61,492 nucleotides of DNA from Xenorhabdus bovienii (GCF_024721015.1 NZ_JANAIF010000022.1:1-61492); one strand, 5' to 3'. Shown: positions 50,794 to 61,492, counted from the stretch's first letter. Notes: a model not told the origin generated them from the sequence alone. Translations and numbers: made by a program.

Positions 50794-51702
50794 ATGCAAA
50801 AGTTTGATACCAAAACCTTTCAGGGGCTCATCCTGACATTGCAGGATTACTGGGCGCGTCAAGGCTGCACCATTATCCAACCACTGGATATGGAAGTCGG
50901 CGCAGGAACTTCTCACCCTATGACCTGCCTGCGCGCTTTAGGGCCAGAACCCATTGCGGCAGCTTATGTGCAACCTTCCCGTCGTCCAACTGACGGTCGT
51001 TACGGCGAAAACCCGAATCGCCTTCAGCACTATTACCAGTTTCAGGTCATCATCAAGCCATCTCCAGACAATATTCAGGAGCTTTATCTCGGTTCATTGA
51101 AAGCGTTGGGACTCGATCCTACCGTCCACGATATCCGTTTTGTTGAAGACAACTGGGAAAACCCAACGCTGGGCGCATGGGGGCTGGGTTGGGAAGTTTG
51201 GCTGAACGGTATGGAAGTGACTCAGTTCACTTACTTCCAGCAAGTCGGTGGTCTTGAGTGCAAACCAGTTACTGGTGAAGTTACTTACGGTCTGGAACGT
51301 CTCGCGATGTATATTCAGGGCGTGGACAGCGTTTACGATCTGGTGTGGAGCGATGGCCCACTGGGTAAAACGACTTATGGCGATATTTATCACCAGAATG
51401 AAGTTGAACAGTCTACCTATAATTTTGAACACGCTGATGTGGATTTCCTGTTCACCTGTTTTGAACAGTATGAAAAAGAAGCACAGGAGCTGTTGGCGCT
51501 GGAAGCACCACTGCCACTGCCAGCTTATGAGCGTATTTTGAAAGCTGGCCATACCTTCAACTTGCTGGATGCTCGTAAAGCGATCTCTGTGACTGAACGT
51601 CAGCGCTATATTCTGCGTATCCGTACCCTGACCAAATCGGTTGCTGAAGCCTATTATGCCTCCCGCGAGGCGCTTGGCTTCCCTATGTGTAAGAAGAATT
51701 GA
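50794..51702 (+). CDS. glyQ: glycyl-tRNA synthetase alpha subunit GlyQ
   Basis: The alpha subunit carries the class II catalytic core that activates glycine. The 302-residue product (E. coli 303) starts [20 protein letters not shown] and contains the class II motifs, such as the [19 protein letters not shown] region. The start ATG at 50794 is fixed by homologs. glyS follows after nine bases. Confidence 0.98.
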   Translation: MQKFDTKTFQGLILTLQDYWARQGCTIIQPLDMEVGAGTSHPMTCLRALGPEPIAAAYVQPSRRPTDGRYGENPNRLQHYYQFQVIIKPSPDNIQELYLGSLKALGLDPTVHDIRFVEDNWENPTLGAWGLGWEVWLNGMEVTQFTYFQQVGGLECKPVTGEVTYGLERLAMYIQGVDSVYDLVWSDGPLGKTTYGDIYHQNEVEQSTYNFEHADVDFLFTCFEQYEKEAQELLALEAPLPLPAYERILKAGHTFNLLDARKAISVTERQRYILRIRTLTKSVAEAYYASREALGFPMCKKN

Positions 51703-51711
51703 GAGGCCATC

Positions 51712-53781
51712 ATGATTCAACAGACTTTCCTTGTGGAAATCGGCACAGAAGAATTGCCACCAAAGGCGCTGCGTTCGCTAGCTGAATCCTTTGCGGCCAA
51801 TTTTGAAACAGAACTGAAAAACGCCAATCTGGGTCATGGTGAAATTAGCTGGTTTGCAGCCCCTCGTCGTCTGGCACTGAAAGTGGCAAATCTGGCTGTG
51901 GCACAGGCTGATCGTGAAGTGGAAAAACGTGGCCCGGCTATTGCTCAGGCATTTGATACGGAAGGCAAGCCAACCAAAGCCGCGGAAGGCTGGGCGCGTG
52001 GCTGTGGTATCACGGTTGATCAAGCCGAGCGCATGGTAACGGATAAAGGCGAATGGCTGCTTTATCGCGCGCAGGTTAAAGGCCGTGAAGCGAAAGAACT
52101 TCTGGCGGATATGGTGAGCAGTTCGCTGGGCAAGCTGCCTATCCCTAAACTGATGCGCTGGGGCGATAAAGAAACTCAGTTTGTCCGCCCTGTGCATACG
52201 GTCACGATGCTGCTGGGCAGTGACGTGATTGAGGGGGAAATTCTGGGCATCAAATCTGATCGCATTATCCGTGGTCATCGCTTTATGGGCGAGGCGGAGT
52301 TTGCGATTGATAATGCAGAGCAGTACCCGGCGATTTTGCAGGAACGTGGTCGTGTCATTGCGGACTACTATGCACGTAAAGCGTTGATCAAGCGTGATGC
52401 AGAACAGGCAGCGATGCAGCTTGGCGGTGTGGCAGATCTGACAGACAGCCTGCTGGAAGAAGTGACTTCTCTGGTGGAATGGCCAGTGGTTCTGACAGCG
52501 AAATTCGAAGAGAAATTCCTTGAAGTGCCTGCCGAAGCGCTGGTTTACACCATGAAAGGCGATCAGAAATATTTCCCGGTTTACGATAAATCCGGCAAAT
52601 TGATGGCGAATTTTATTTTTGTTGCCAATATTGAATCGTCTGATCCACAGCAAATCATTTCGGGTAACGAAAAAGTAGTGCGCCCACGGCTGGCAGATGC
52701 GGAATTCTTCTTTAAGACTGACCGCAAACAGCGTTTGGAAGACAATCTGCTGCGTCTGGAAACGGTACTGTTCCAGAAGCAGCTGGGTACACTGCGTGAC
52801 AAAACGGATCGTATTCAGGCTCTGGCTGGCTGGATTGCCGAAAAAATCGGTGCAGATGTCACTCATGCGACCCGCGCGGGCTTGCTGTCCAAATGTGACC
52901 TGATGACCAACATGGTATTTGAGTTCACGGACACTCAGGGCGTGATGGGAATGCACTACGCTCGCCATGATGGTGAAGCGGAAGATGTGGCTCTGGCACT
53001 GAATGAACAGTATCAGCCGCGCTTCTCTGGCGATGAGTTGCCATCCACAGCCGTTTCCTGTGCTGTGGCGATTGCCGATAAAATGGATACCCTTGCTGGT
53101 ATCTTCGGTATTGGCCAACATCCGAAAGGGGATAAAGACCCGTTTGCGCTGCGTCGTGCGGCACTGGGTGTTCTGCGTATTCTCGTTGAGAAAAAATTGC
53201 CGCTTGATCTCCAGACCTTGGCAGAAGAAGCCGTGCGTTTGTATGGTGACAAACTGACCAATGAGAACGTGGTGGATGATGTGGTTGAGTTCATGCTCGG
53301 CCGTTTCCGCACTTGGTATCAGGAGCAGGGTTACAGCGTTGATGCTATTCAGGCAGTGCTGGCGCGTCGTCCGACTCAACCGGCAGATTTTGATGCCCGA
53401 ATGAAAGCGGTAACGCATTTCCGCACACTGGATGAAGCGGTTTCACTGGCAGCCGCTAATAAGCGCGTTTCCAACATTCTGGCGAAGTCAGAAGAGAAGC
53501 TGAATGACAGTGTTCTTGCTTCTGTATTGAAAGCCGCGGAAGAGATCCAACTGGCGACCCATCTTGTGGTGTTGAAAGATAAGCTGGCTCCTCTGTTTGC
53601 GGAAGGCAACTATCAGGACGCGCTGGTTGAACTGGCTTCTCTGCGTGAAGTGGTGGACGCGTTCTTCGACAACGTGATGGTGATGGATGAAGATCAACAA
53701 GTCAGAATTAATCGCCTGACACTGTTGAGTGAACTGCGCGAGTTGTTCTTGCGCGTGGCAGATATTTCATTGCTCCAGTAA
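51712..53781 (+). CDS. glyS: glycyl-tRNA synthetase beta subunit GlyS
   Basis: The beta subunit binds tRNA-Gly in the alpha2-beta2 enzyme. At 689 residues it has the E. coli length. The N-terminus [18 protein letters not shown] and the block [20 protein letters not shown] (HD-like domain region) are typical, and the C-terminal anticodon-binding DALR-type domain ends in [14 protein letters not shown]. It forms an operon with glyQ and is followed by a terminator. Confidence 0.98.
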   Translation: MIQQTFLVEIGTEELPPKALRSLAESFAANFETELKNANLGHGEISWFAAPRRLALKVANLAVAQADREVEKRGPAIAQAFDTEGKPTKAAEGWARGCGITVDQAERMVTDKGEWLLYRAQVKGREAKELLADMVSSSLGKLPIPKLMRWGDKETQFVRPVHTVTMLLGSDVIEGEILGIKSDRIIRGHRFMGEAEFAIDNAEQYPAILQERGRVIADYYARKALIKRDAEQAAMQLGGVADLTDSLLEEVTSLVEWPVVLTAKFEEKFLEVPAEALVYTMKGDQKYFPVYDKSGKLMANFIFVANIESSDPQQIISGNEKVVRPRLADAEFFFKTDRKQRLEDNLLRLETVLFQKQLGTLRDKTDRIQALAGWIAEKIGADVTHATRAGLLSKCDLMTNMVFEFTDTQGVMGMHYARHDGEAEDVALALNEQYQPRFSGDELPSTAVSCAVAIADKMDTLAGIFGIGQHPKGDKDPFALRRAALGVLRILVEKKLPLDLQTLAEEAVRLYGDKLTNENVVDDVVEFMLGRFRTWYQEQGYSVDAIQAVLARRPTQPADFDARMKAVTHFRTLDEAVSLAAANKRVSNILAKSEEKLNDSVLASVLKAAEEIQLATHLVVLKDKLAPLFAEGNYQDALVELASLREVVDAFFDNVMVMDEDQQVRINRLTLLSELRELFLRVADISLLQ

Positions 53782-53805
53782 ATATTGCTGCATTGTTTGA
53801 TTAAA

Positions 53806-53834
53806 AGCCTCGCCCGTTGTGGTGAGGCTTTTTT
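53806..53834 (+). terminator. intrinsic terminator after glyS
   Basis: A 9-bp stem (AGCCTCGCC/GGTGAGGCT, one mismatch) with a 6-base loop followed by a T-run, about 25 bases after the glyS stop. Confidence 0.85.
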
Positions 53835-53980
53835 CTGCCTGTCGGTGTTTTTTATCGCCATTAAGTGTCACTGATGATATTTCATTGTGCGTGTTCTGGT
53901 TGGTTTATCATCAATTAAACACTTATCTTTAAAAAGATATTGACGGTTTACAGCGATGGCAGTAAGATGCGCTTCGTTTT

Positions 53981-54057
53981 CGGCGAGTAGCGCAGCTTGG
54001 TAGCGCAACTGGTTTGGGACCAGTGGGTCGGAGGTTCGAATCCTCTCTCGCCGACCA
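53981..54057 (+). tRNA. proM: tRNA-Pro, anticodon UGG
   Basis: 77 bases fold as a complete cloverleaf: acceptor stem CGGCGAG/CTCGCCG, anticodon stem ACTGG/CCAGT with loop TTTGGGA (anticodon UGG), T-loop GGTTCGAATCC, and an encoded CCA end. The sequence matches the enterobacterial proM type as I recall it. The tRNA gene next to dppA in E. coli is proK with anticodon CGG, so the isoacceptor differs here. Confidence 0.97.
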
Positions 54058-54066
54058 GCATTCAGA

Positions 54067-54093
54067 AACCCTGCTCTTTGAGCAGGGTTTTTT
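54067..54093 (+). terminator. intrinsic terminator after tRNA-Pro
   Basis: A 9-bp perfect stem (AACCCTGCT/AGCAGGGTT) with a 5-base loop and a run of six T, ten bases after the CCA end. Confidence 0.93.
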
Positions 54094-54737
54094 CGTATGT
54101 GCTAAATAAAAACTCGGCGTTAACTCACTCCTTGATCTCTATTCATTAAACATCGACGTTATATCACGGTCGGTTTGATAAAATTGTTCATCTATCTGGA
54201 TTTTATCTCTGAAACCGCCGGCAATTCGCTCAGGAACTGAATCTCCCCGATTCGATAATTCATTATTTTTCTCTTTATTCATAAATTAACTTTACTCAAT
54301 AAAGTATTGCTTTAATGAGTAACACGATTATTTTTATATTAATTGGCTAAATTTAAAACATTTCTTCTTTTCTACCCGTACCCGCATCTTATATTGCCCC
54401 GTCTTTTTTATAAGGCGGATTGTTCATTTTTTAAGTATTCAGTCACAAATTTCAAATTATCACCAATAGAAATTAATTCTTTATATATCCACTATTTTTA
54501 GTGATTTTATCTGTTTGATGTGCCGATTGTCATATTTTTACACCGTAAGTGTTAATTATTTTTTGATTTTATGTTTTTCTAATGTTGCTAGTGTTATATG
54601 TGATTATGTTGACGTCAGGCATAACAATTGGTTAATTGATAAACGAACAACAATAACGCAGGTCGGGACGGCATCATTTAGGTGGAAACGCTGGACTTGG
54701 CCAAGACACGATAAACATCACAAACGGAGTTTAAGTA
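54094..54737 (+). promoter_or_regulatory. dppA upstream region and leader
   Basis: About 640 bases with no credible gene. The last 120 bases have core-like composition and contain a CA-rich patch (CGAACAACAATAAC at 54643-54656), the kind of sequence that the small RNA GcvB pairs with in the dppA leader of other enterobacteria. The dppA ribosome binding site is ACGGAG before the ATG at 54738. Promoter boxes could not be assigned with confidence. Confidence 0.45.
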
Positions 54738-56348
54738 ATGACAATCTCCAGTAAGAAAAAGTTCAGTTTACTGAAACTGGGCATTGGCCTCGTTGCGTTA
54801 GCAGTAACAGCAAGTGTTCAGGCAAAGACACTGGTTTATTGCTCTGAGGGTTCTCCAGAAGGCTTCAATCCACAGTTATTCACTTCCGGCACAACTTATG
54901 ATGCGACTTCCAGACAGATCTACAACCGTTTGGTGGATTTCAAGGCAGGTACGACAAATGTCATTCCCAGTTTGGCTGAGCGCTGGGATGTGAGTGATGA
55001 TGGCAAAACCTATACTTTCTATTTGCGCAAGGGCGTGAAATGGCATAGCAATAAGGAATTCAAGCCAACTCGCGATTTCAACGCTGATGATGTGATTTTT
55101 ACTTTTATGCGTCAGAAAGATAAAAATCATCCATACCACAAAGTTTCAGGTGGCAGCTACGAATACTTTATTGGCATGGATCTGGATAACATCATCAGCA
55201 AAATAGAAAAAGTTGATGATTACACCATCCGTTTTGTGTTATCCCGTCCTGAAGCGCCTTTCATTGCCGATCTTGCGATGGATTTTGCCTCGGTTCTGTC
55301 CAAAGAGTACGCTGATGTGATGATGAAGGCGGGGGCACCGGAGAAAGTTGACCTGAATCCGATTGGCACAGGCCCATTCCAATTGCAGCAATACCAGAAA
55401 GACTCCCGCATTCTCTATAAAGCATTCAAGGATTACTGGGAAGGCCCGGCGAAAATTGATCGCCTGGTGTTCTCCATTACGCCTGATGCCTCTGTACGTT
55501 ATGCAAAATTGCAGAAAAACGAGTGTCAGGTCATGCCGTATCCAAATCCTGCCGACATTTCCCGTATGAAGCAGGACAAAAATATTGTTCTGAAGGAGCA
55601 GGCTGGCCTGAACGTGGGTTATCTCTCTTTCAACGTCGATAAAAAACCGATGGATAACCTTAAGGTTCGTCAGGCGCTGGCGATGGCGGTGAACAAAGAT
55701 GCCATCATCGATGCGGTCTATCAGGGAGCTGGGCAGAAAGCGAAAAACCTGATCCCACCGACCATGTGGAGCTATGACGATGACATCAAGGATTATGCCT
55801 ATGATCCCGCCAAGGCTAAGGAACTGCTGAAAGAAGCTGGCTTTCCGAATGGTTTTGAAACTGATCTGTGGGCAATGCCAGTGCAGCGTCCGTATAACCC
55901 GAATGCCCGTCGTATGGCCGAAATGATTCAGGCTGACTGGGCGAAAATTGGCATCAAAGCCAAGATCGTCAGTTATGAGTGGGGCGAATACCTGAAACGC
56001 GCCAAAGATGGTGAACCGCAGACGGTGATGATGGGATGGACGGGTGATAACGGTGATCCAGATAACTTTTTCGGCACTCTGTTTAGTTGTGCGGCCAAAG
56101 AGAAAGGTTCCAACTATTCGAAATGGTGTTACAAGCCATTTGAGGACGTTATCAAGCCAGCCCGTGAAACGGCTGACACGGCTAAACGTACAGCGCTTTA
56201 CAAGCAGGCACAGGTTGTAATGCATGAGCAAGTACCCGCATTGATCATTGCCCACTCCACGGTTTATGAACCAATCCGTAAGGAAGTGAAAGGCTATTTG
56301 GTTGATCCACTTGGTAAACACATCTTTTACAACGTGACTCTCGACTAA
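54738..56348 (+). CDS. dppA: periplasmic dipeptide-binding protein DppA
   Basis: DppA binds di- and tripeptides and haem in the periplasm and delivers them to the DppBCDF transporter. The 536-residue product (E. coli 535) has a signal peptide with a basic start ([11 protein letters not shown]), hydrophobic core and likely cleavage after VQA (about residue 29). The SBP_bac_5 fold shows [38 protein letters not shown] and the ligand-site region [20 protein letters not shown]. The gap to dppB is 143 bases, as often found when the binding protein is made in excess. Confidence 0.98.
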   Translation: MTISSKKKFSLLKLGIGLVALAVTASVQAKTLVYCSEGSPEGFNPQLFTSGTTYDATSRQIYNRLVDFKAGTTNVIPSLAERWDVSDDGKTYTFYLRKGVKWHSNKEFKPTRDFNADDVIFTFMRQKDKNHPYHKVSGGSYEYFIGMDLDNIISKIEKVDDYTIRFVLSRPEAPFIADLAMDFASVLSKEYADVMMKAGAPEKVDLNPIGTGPFQLQQYQKDSRILYKAFKDYWEGPAKIDRLVFSITPDASVRYAKLQKNECQVMPYPNPADISRMKQDKNIVLKEQAGLNVGYLSFNVDKKPMDNLKVRQALAMAVNKDAIIDAVYQGAGQKAKNLIPPTMWSYDDDIKDYAYDPAKAKELLKEAGFPNGFETDLWAMPVQRPYNPNARRMAEMIQADWAKIGIKAKIVSYEWGEYLKRAKDGEPQTVMMGWTGDNGDPDNFFGTLFSCAAKEKGSNYSKWCYKPFEDVIKPARETADTAKRTALYKQAQVVMHEQVPALIIAHSTVYEPIRKEVKGYLVDPLGKHIFYNVTLD

Positions 56349-56491
56349 TCCTGCTCTTGATTTGTTGTGATTAACCATCCCCCAGATTTTTCTGTGGGGA
56401 TGGTTTCGCTTCTTTGATGGGCAAGTTGACCCTTGTATTACACCAAACAGCCTGAGAGCTGTAACTGGTAATTAAAAAGAGAACTCAGGAT

Positions 56492-57511
56492 ATGCTGCAA
56501 TTTATCCTCCGACGTTTGGGAATGGTAATCCCCACGTTTATTGGTATTACACTGCTGACTTTCGCTTTTGTACACATGATCCCCGGCGATCCGGTGCTGA
56601 TTATGGCGGGAGAACGCGGTGTTTCTGCTGAGCGTCATGCCGAATTGATGGCTGCTATGGGGTTGGATAAACCTCTCTGGGAGCAATATCTTCATTATAT
56701 TAATGGTATATTTCATGGTGATTTGGGGATCTCCCTGAAAAGCCGCATTCCTGTGTGGGACGAGTTTGTGCCCCGATTCAAAGCGACATTAGAGTTAGGG
56801 GTCTGCGCCATGTTACTTGCGATCTCTGTTGGTATTCCGGTTGGCGTACTGGCAGCGGTCAAGCGTGGATCTGTTTTTGATCATACGGCTGTCGGGATAT
56901 CACTGACGGGCTATTCCATGCCGATTTTCTGGTGGGGGATCATGCTCATCATGCTGGTATCCGTTCAATGGAATTTGACTCCTGTTTCCGGCCGAATAAG
57001 CGACAGCGTATTTCTTGATGATAGTTACCCGCTGACGGGATTCATGCTGATTGATACTCTGTTCTGGGGTGAAGAGGGCAATTTTATCGATGCTGTAATG
57101 CATATGATCCTGCCTGCGGTTGTGCTGGGGACGATCCCACTGGCTGTGATTGTGCGCATGACCCGTTCCGCAATGCTGGAAGTGTTGGGGGAAGACTATA
57201 TCCGTACCGCCCGCGCAAAAGGCTTGAGCCGTATGCGTGTCATTATTGTCCATGCTCTGCGTAATGCCTTGCTGCCAGTCGTCACTGTCATCGGCCTGCA
57301 AGTGGGGATCATGCTGGCAGGTGCCATTCTGACAGAAACCATTTTTTCATGGCCGGGGCTGGGACGCTGGTTGATCGATGCCCTTCAGCGTCGTGATTAT
57401 CCGGTGGTGCAGGGGGGAGTATTGCTAGTGGCGACCATGATTATTCTGGTCAACCTTGTGGTTGATTTGCTGTATGGCATCGTCAACCCACGTATCCGTC
57501 ATAAGAAATAA
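56492..57511 (+). CDS. dppB: dipeptide ABC transporter permease DppB
   Basis: An inner-membrane permease of the DppBC type. The 339-residue product has the N-terminal TM1 (MLQFILRRLGMVIPTFIGIT), a periplasmic loop, and the ATPase-contact EAA loop (YIRTARAKGLSRMRVIIVHALRN) near residues 235-257, followed by LPVVTVIGLQ. It lies in the dppABCDF operon; dppC starts 10 bases after its stop. Confidence 0.97.
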   Translation: MLQFILRRLGMVIPTFIGITLLTFAFVHMIPGDPVLIMAGERGVSAERHAELMAAMGLDKPLWEQYLHYINGIFHGDLGISLKSRIPVWDEFVPRFKATLELGVCAMLLAISVGIPVGVLAAVKRGSVFDHTAVGISLTGYSMPIFWWGIMLIMLVSVQWNLTPVSGRISDSVFLDDSYPLTGFMLIDTLFWGEEGNFIDAVMHMILPAVVLGTIPLAVIVRMTRSAMLEVLGEDYIRTARAKGLSRMRVIIVHALRNALLPVVTVIGLQVGIMLAGAILTETIFSWPGLGRWLIDALQRRDYPVVQGGVLLVATMIILVNLVVDLLYGIVNPRIRHKK

Positions 57512-57521
57512 GGAGCACATG

Positions 57522-58424
57522 ATGACTCAAACCACTGAGCCAGCGGTATCTGGTGCGCCGAAATTGATGACGCCGATACAGGAGTTTTGGCATTACTTTA
57601 AGCGTAACAAGGGTGCGGTCGTTGGCTTTGCCTATATTGTCCTGATGCTGCTGGTGGCGCTATTGGCGAATGTGTTGGCACCCCACAGCCCGGCAGAGCA
57701 GTTCCGTGACTCGCTGTTGGTTCCACCGATATGGCAGGACGGAGGAAGCTGGCAGTTTATCCTTGGTACTGACGATGTAGGGCGCGACATTTTATCCCGT
57801 CTGATGTATGGCGCACGCCTCTCTTTGCTGGTGGGTTGCCTGGTTGTGGTGATGTCGCTGGTGATGGGCATCATATTGGGGGTATTGGCAGGTTATTTCG
57901 GCGGTCTTGTCGATACGATCATCATGCGTATTGTCGATATCATGCTGGCATTGCCAAGCTTACTATTGGCATTGGTACTGGTTGCTATTTTTGGTCCGTC
58001 AATTGTCAATGCTTCACTGGCGCTGACTTTCGTCGCCTTGCCTCACTATATTCGTCTGACAAGGGCGGCGGTACTAGTTGAAGCGAACCGAGATTATGTA
58101 ATGGCTTCACAAGTGGCTGGTGCAGGAGCCATACGTCAGATGTTCATCAATATCCTGCCAAACTGTCTTGCTCCCTTGATTGTGCAGGCATCATTGGGTT
58201 TTTCAAATGCCATTCTTGACATGGCTGCCTTGGGGTTTTTGGGCATGGGGGCGCAGCCACCCACACCAGAATGGGGAACCATGCTGGCCGATGTCTTGCA
58301 GTTTGCCCAGAGCGCGTGGTGGGTAGTGACCTTTCCGGGGCTGGCTATCCTGCTGACCGTATTGGCATTTAACCTGATGGGGGATGGGCTGCGTGACGCA
58401 CTCGATCCTAAGCTCAAGCAGTAG
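57522..58424 (+). CDS. dppC: dipeptide ABC transporter permease DppC
   Basis: The second permease subunit. The 300-residue product has the E. coli length when started at the second of two adjacent ATG codons (57522), which lies six bases after AGGAG; the first ATG (57519) would be too close to it. The conserved OppC-type N-terminal segment ([19 protein letters not shown]), [22 protein letters not shown], and the EAA loop ([22 protein letters not shown]) are present. The C-terminus [14 protein letters not shown] is typical. Confidence 0.97.
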   Translation: MTQTTEPAVSGAPKLMTPIQEFWHYFKRNKGAVVGFAYIVLMLLVALLANVLAPHSPAEQFRDSLLVPPIWQDGGSWQFILGTDDVGRDILSRLMYGARLSLLVGCLVVVMSLVMGIILGVLAGYFGGLVDTIIMRIVDIMLALPSLLLALVLVAIFGPSIVNASLALTFVALPHYIRLTRAAVLVEANRDYVMASQVAGAGAIRQMFINILPNCLAPLIVQASLGFSNAILDMAALGFLGMGAQPPTPEWGTMLADVLQFAQSAWWVVTFPGLAILLTVLAFNLMGDGLRDALDPKLKQ

Positions 58425-58434
58425 GGGTATTGAA

Positions 58435-59415
58435 ATGGCATTGTTGAATGTAGATCAATTATCGGTGCACTTCGGTGAAGAAGATGCGCTATTCCGCGCC
58501 GTTGACCGTATCAGCTACAGTGTTGAGCAGGGACAGGTTGTCGGGGTTGTTGGAGAATCCGGCTCAGGTAAGTCCGTCAGTTCATTGGCAATTATGGGGC
58601 TGGTTGATTATCCGGGCAGGGTCATGGCAGAAAAACTGGAATTCGATGGCCGTGATCTGACAAAAATTTCTGAGAAAGAGCGTCGCCAGTTGGTCGGTGC
58701 GGAAGTGGCCATGATCTTCCAAGATCCGATGACCAGCTTAAACCCGTGCTATACCGTGGGATTTCAGATTATAGAAGCGCTTAAAGTACATCAGGGGGGT
58801 AGCCGCAAAACCCGTTACCAGCGGGCGGTTGATTTGTTGACGCTGGTGGGTATTCCTGATCCGGCTTCCCGTCTGGATGTCTATCCACACCAATTGTCTG
58901 GTGGGATGAGCCAGCGCGTCATGATCGCTATGGCGATTGCCTGTCGTCCTAAGCTGCTGATTGCCGATGAACCTACGACGGCACTGGATGTGACCATTCA
59001 GGCACAAATCATCGAATTGCTGCTGGAGTTGCAACAGCAGGAAAACATGGCGCTGGTCTTGATCACGCATGACTTAGCGTTAGTGGCGGAAGCGGCTCAT
59101 CATATCATCGTGATGTATGGCGGGCAGGTAGTGGAAGCGGGCAAGGCAACTGAAATCTTCCGTGCGCCCCGTCATCCTTATACACAGGCATTATTACAGG
59201 CACTGCCGGAATTTTCGACGGATAAATCCCGTCTGGCGTCGTTGCCCGGCGTGGTTCCGGGCAAATATGACCGTCCGACAGGGTGCCTGCTCAATCCCCG
59301 CTGTCCCTATGCGAATGAACATTGCCGTCAGGTAGAGCCAGCATTGAAAACGGTTGGGGAAAGTCAGGTTAAATGTCATATGCCGCTGGATGATGAGGGG
59401 AGGCCGACAGTATGA
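58435..59415 (+). CDS. dppD: dipeptide ABC transporter ATPase DppD
   Basis: One of the two ATPases that power dipeptide import. The 326-residue product has Walker A ([11 protein letters not shown]), the ABC signature (LSGGMSQRV), Walker B ([13 protein letters not shown]), the switch histidine (ITHDLALV) and the C-terminal OppD/DppF-type domain with a Cys motif ([15 protein letters not shown]) that may hold an iron-sulfur cluster. The ATG at 58435 is preferred over upstream in-frame codons inside dppC. The stop overlaps the dppF start (ATGA). Confidence 0.97.
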   Translation: MALLNVDQLSVHFGEEDALFRAVDRISYSVEQGQVVGVVGESGSGKSVSSLAIMGLVDYPGRVMAEKLEFDGRDLTKISEKERRQLVGAEVAMIFQDPMTSLNPCYTVGFQIIEALKVHQGGSRKTRYQRAVDLLTLVGIPDPASRLDVYPHQLSGGMSQRVMIAMAIACRPKLLIADEPTTALDVTIQAQIIELLLELQQQENMALVLITHDLALVAEAAHHIIVMYGGQVVEAGKATEIFRAPRHPYTQALLQALPEFSTDKSRLASLPGVVPGKYDRPTGCLLNPRCPYANEHCRQVEPALKTVGESQVKCHMPLDDEGRPTV

Positions 59416-60443
59416 GTGAGCAAAACATTCGTAATCAAAACAGGCGTGAACAGGAAAAGGCCACTGTCCCTTTACTCAAAGCCACCGAGTTAAAGAAATA
59501 TTATCCGGTGAAGACAGGGATGTTTGCGCCTGAGCGTATGGTTAAGGCGCTGGATGGTGTTTCATTTGAGCTGGAAAAAGGCAAGACGCTGGCGGTGGTA
59601 GGAGAATCTGGCTGTGGCAAATCCACACTTGGCCGCCTGCTGACCATGATTGAAAAACCGACGGAGGGTGAGCTTTATTATCAGGGACAGGATTTATTGG
59701 TGCCAGATAAACAGGCAGAAAAACTGCGGCGCCAGAAAATCCAGATCGTCTTCCAAAACCCTTATGCCTCTTTGAACCCGCGCAAAAAAGTGGGGCAGAT
59801 ACTGGAAGAACCGTTGCTGATCAACACGTCGCTCACCGCAGCGGAACGCAAGGAACAAGTGTTGCAGATGATGGAAAAAGTGGGATTAAAACCTGAATAT
59901 TATCAGCGTTATCCGCACATGTTCTCCGGCGGCCAGCGTCAGCGCATTGCCATCGCCCGTGGATTGATGTTAAATCCGGATGTGTTGATTGCCGATGAAC
60001 CGGTTTCTGCGCTGGATGTTTCGGTGCGGGCGCAGGTCTTGAACCTGATGATGGATTTACAGCAGGATCTGGGATTGTCTTATGTGTTTATTTCTCATGA
60101 TCTCTCGGTGGTTGAACATATCGCTGATGAAGTCATGGTGATGTATTTGGGGCGTTGTGTTGAAAAAGGCAGTAAAGACCAGATTTTCAATAATCCTCGT
60201 CACCCTTATACACAGGCGTTGCTGTCTGCGACACCTCGCCTGAATCCGGCACTGCGTCGTGAGCGCATCAAGCTGACAGGGGAATTGCCAAGCCCGATGA
60301 ATCCGCCTCCGGGTTGCGCCTTTGCCGCCCGTTGCCGTCGCGCATTTGGTCATTGTACGCAATTCCAGCCTAAGCTAAGGCAATATGACGAGCAATTGGT
60401 CGCCTGTTTTGCAGTTGAACAGGACGAAAATTCAGCCAGATAA
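59412..60443 (+). CDS. dppF: dipeptide ABC transporter ATPase DppF
   Basis: The second ATPase of the transporter. The 343-residue product (E. coli 334) has Walker A ([11 protein letters not shown]), a typical Q-loop ([16 protein letters not shown]), the signature [15 protein letters not shown], Walker B ([14 protein letters not shown]), the switch His (ISHDLSVV) and the C-terminal Cys motif ([15 protein letters not shown]). The start ATG overlaps the dppD stop by four bases, so translation is coupled. No clear terminator was seen after the stop. Confidence 0.97.
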   Translation: MSEQNIRNQNRREQEKATVPLLKATELKKYYPVKTGMFAPERMVKALDGVSFELEKGKTLAVVGESGCGKSTLGRLLTMIEKPTEGELYYQGQDLLVPDKQAEKLRRQKIQIVFQNPYASLNPRKKVGQILEEPLLINTSLTAAERKEQVLQMMEKVGLKPEYYQRYPHMFSGGQRQRIAIARGLMLNPDVLIADEPVSALDVSVRAQVLNLMMDLQQDLGLSYVFISHDLSVVEHIADEVMVMYLGRCVEKGSKDQIFNNPRHPYTQALLSATPRLNPALRRERIKLTGELPSPMNPPPGCAFAARCRRAFGHCTQFQPKLRQYDEQLVACFAVEQDENSAR

Positions 60444-60636
60444 TCGTCTTTGACCGTGATATAACGTGGATATGATATGGATAATGCAAACGTTATTAAA
60501 TATAAACGTCATGTTGCGGTCATTCTTCTGTTTTGAACTCATCAAAATAAGACGACCGCTAGAAAAATCAAGTATACTCAGTCACATTATTAAGGTGTGA
60601 TAGCCCGTATTTTTTGCAGGTATTGGTTTGGATAAG

Positions 60637-61344
60637 ATGAAATTGCGTGTCAAACGTTCATTAACCATTAAACAAATGGCCGCAGTGACAGGAGTCGCTT
60701 TGATAACTATTGCCATTTTCATTACTATCCAGTTATCACACCTGTTACAGCAGCGGAAAGATGATTATATCAGCCAGCTCAATAATGCGGCTGCACAGAT
60801 TCAAGTTCCTCTGGCAGAAGCGCTGCTGAATTCAGATCTCAATAAAGCGAAAACGCTGTTGATTGGGTTAAAAACATCAGGCATGCTGGGGCGGGCTGAT
60901 GTGGTATCACCGGATAATGCCCGGGTGATGAGCTTGGATTTCGCGACTTATCGCCCTATACCCGAATTGGCAAAGCAGGTTTTTGGTATTCCCGTTGAGG
61001 TACAGATCCCTTTGCATATCTATGGTATTACCTCGCAAACCGAAGCGTCACAGGGATACCTGATCTTGCAGGTCGATTCTAACCGAGTGTACCGATTTGC
61101 CTTGAATACACTTGCATTAATGTTGACCACCTATTTACTACTCGCACTTATTCTTACGGTGGCGATAAGCTGGTGCGTGAATCGCATTATCATCCATCCA
61201 CTGCGCGATGTTGCGCGTGCACTGAATGAAGAACAGCCGACTGCGCCCATACCTTGTCCCAAAAACCATCAGGATGATGAATTAGGGTTACTGGTTAAAG
61301 GCTATAATCGTCAGATTGATAAGCAGAAACTGCGATTAAAATGA
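60637..61344 (+). CDS. PdeK (YhjK)-like sensor/HAMP fragment lacking GGDEF-EAL domains
   Basis: The 235-residue product matches the N-terminal part of E. coli PdeK (YhjK, related to Yersinia HmsP): RSLTIKQMAAVTGVALITI with the first membrane helix (about 12-32), a periplasmic sensor region (about 35-155), and a second helix (TYLLLALILTVAISWCVNR). A HAMP segment follows (IIHPLRDVARAL, then DDELGLLVKGYNR). It stops just where the GGDEF domain should begin, so no cyclic-di-GMP enzyme can be made. ATG at 60637 is preferred over TTG at 60628. An IS5-type end starts 15 bases after the stop. Confidence 0.8.
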   Translation: MKLRVKRSLTIKQMAAVTGVALITIAIFITIQLSHLLQQRKDDYISQLNNAAAQIQVPLAEALLNSDLNKAKTLLIGLKTSGMLGRADVVSPDNARVMSLDFATYRPIPELAKQVFGIPVEVQIPLHIYGITSQTEASQGYLILQVDSNRVYRFALNTLALMLTTYLLLALILTVAISWCVNRIIIHPLRDVARALNEEQPTAPIPCPKNHQDDELGLLVKGYNRQIDKQKLRLK

Positions 61345-61358
61345 AGCCTTGTTGATTA

Positions 61359-61492
61359 GGGCGTGTTGACGTTTTGTGAAGGTAATCTGAACAGCATGAT
61401 GATTTGGTATAATCCATTTCGCCAAAAACTCATTAAGCCTCATCATCATGCTACGAACTAGGTTAACAGATCCCGTCTGGGATAAGCTATCT
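61359..61492 (+). mobile_element. IS5-family element, left end, cut by the window edge
   Basis: A terminal-repeat-like sequence begins GGGCGTGTTGACG at 61359, directly after a TTA that could be a target duplication of the IS427 branch. An ATG at 61448 opens a frame (MLRTRLTDPVWDKLS) typical of the N-terminus of IS5-family transposases, and runs off the window. Only 15 codons are visible. Confidence 0.7.

Noticed and set aside
51778..53418. A 546-codon open frame opposite glyS
   Set aside because: It lies wholly antisense to an essential, clearly coding gene and shows no recognisable motif.
53981..54057. tRNA-Pro as an integration site
   Set aside because: The tRNA 3' end is not repeated nearby and the next genes are the normal dpp operon, so no island is inserted here.
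54515..54754. A 79-codon frame running into the dppA start
   Set aside because: It has poor composition and no ribosome binding site; it overlaps the leader and start of dppA.
55239..56378. A 379-codon open frame opposite dppA
   Set aside because: Antisense shadow; dppA is certain and the opposite frame has no ribosome binding site or family resemblance.

Overview
The window looks like a chromosomal segment of an enterobacterium of the Morganellaceae type, most likely Xenorhabdus or a close relative such as Photorhabdus. Housekeeping proteins (HemN, GlnA/GlnL/GlnG, TypA, SpoT, RecG, GlyQ/GlyS, DppA-F) match their Escherichia coli counterparts almost end to end and keep E. coli-like gene neighbourhoods. 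The base composition, the many decayed insertion sequences, and an inverse-autotransporter island with AT-rich orphan genes fit that group. The genus is an inference.

Layout. 1-1.7 kb: the end of an IS630-family transposase cut by the window edge, and an AT-rich membrane-protein ORF. 1.7-11.5 kb: adenine permease AdeP behind a PurR box, a family-39 glycosyltransferase, yihI, a possible small membrane ORF with a non-ATG start, hemN, then glnG-glnL-glnA on the minus strand with recognisable sigma-54 and NtrC sites. 11.5-28.7 kb: an accessory island between glnA and typA, neighbours in E. coli. It holds IS remnants (IS110-, IS4- and IS6-type), a diverged copy of the glnA 5' end with its sigma-54 promoter, one RCC1-like beta-propeller protein, four paralogous multidomain proteins of unknown function, a 1258-residue inverse autotransporter (invasin/intimin type) between two IS6 remnants, and a fragment of a second RCC1-like gene. 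28.7-37.8 kb: typA, yihX, dtd, yiiD, yicH, xanP (with a PurR box) and gltS. 37.9-43.3 kb: the minus-strand gmk-rpoZ-spoT-recG run, in which trmH has shrunk to a short frameshifted 3' remnant. 43.5-50.6 kb: ligB, yicG, yidR, yidQ, a small yidE 3' remnant, avtA and tag. 50.8-60.5 kb: glyQS, tRNA-Pro(UGG) and the dppABCDF dipeptide transporter. 60.6 kb to the end: the sensor/HAMP half of a PdeK (YhjK)-like cyclic-di-GMP protein, followed at once by the start of an IS5-family element.

How the genes work together. glnA-glnL-glnG is the nitrogen-regulation module: glutamine synthetase, the NtrB sensor kinase and the NtrC activator, with NtrC sites at both the glnA and glnL promoters. AdeP and XanP are purine permeases, each behind a PurR-like operator. 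gmk, rpoZ, spoT and recG form the usual guanylate/stringent-response/recombination run. dppABCDF encodes a complete peptide ABC importer. The most unusual part is the glnA-typA island. Its four paralogs and the RCC1-like protein appear to share one domain, none of them shows a signal peptide, and they lie beside a surface adhesin. They look like one co-inherited, undescribed family whose function cannot be read from sequence.
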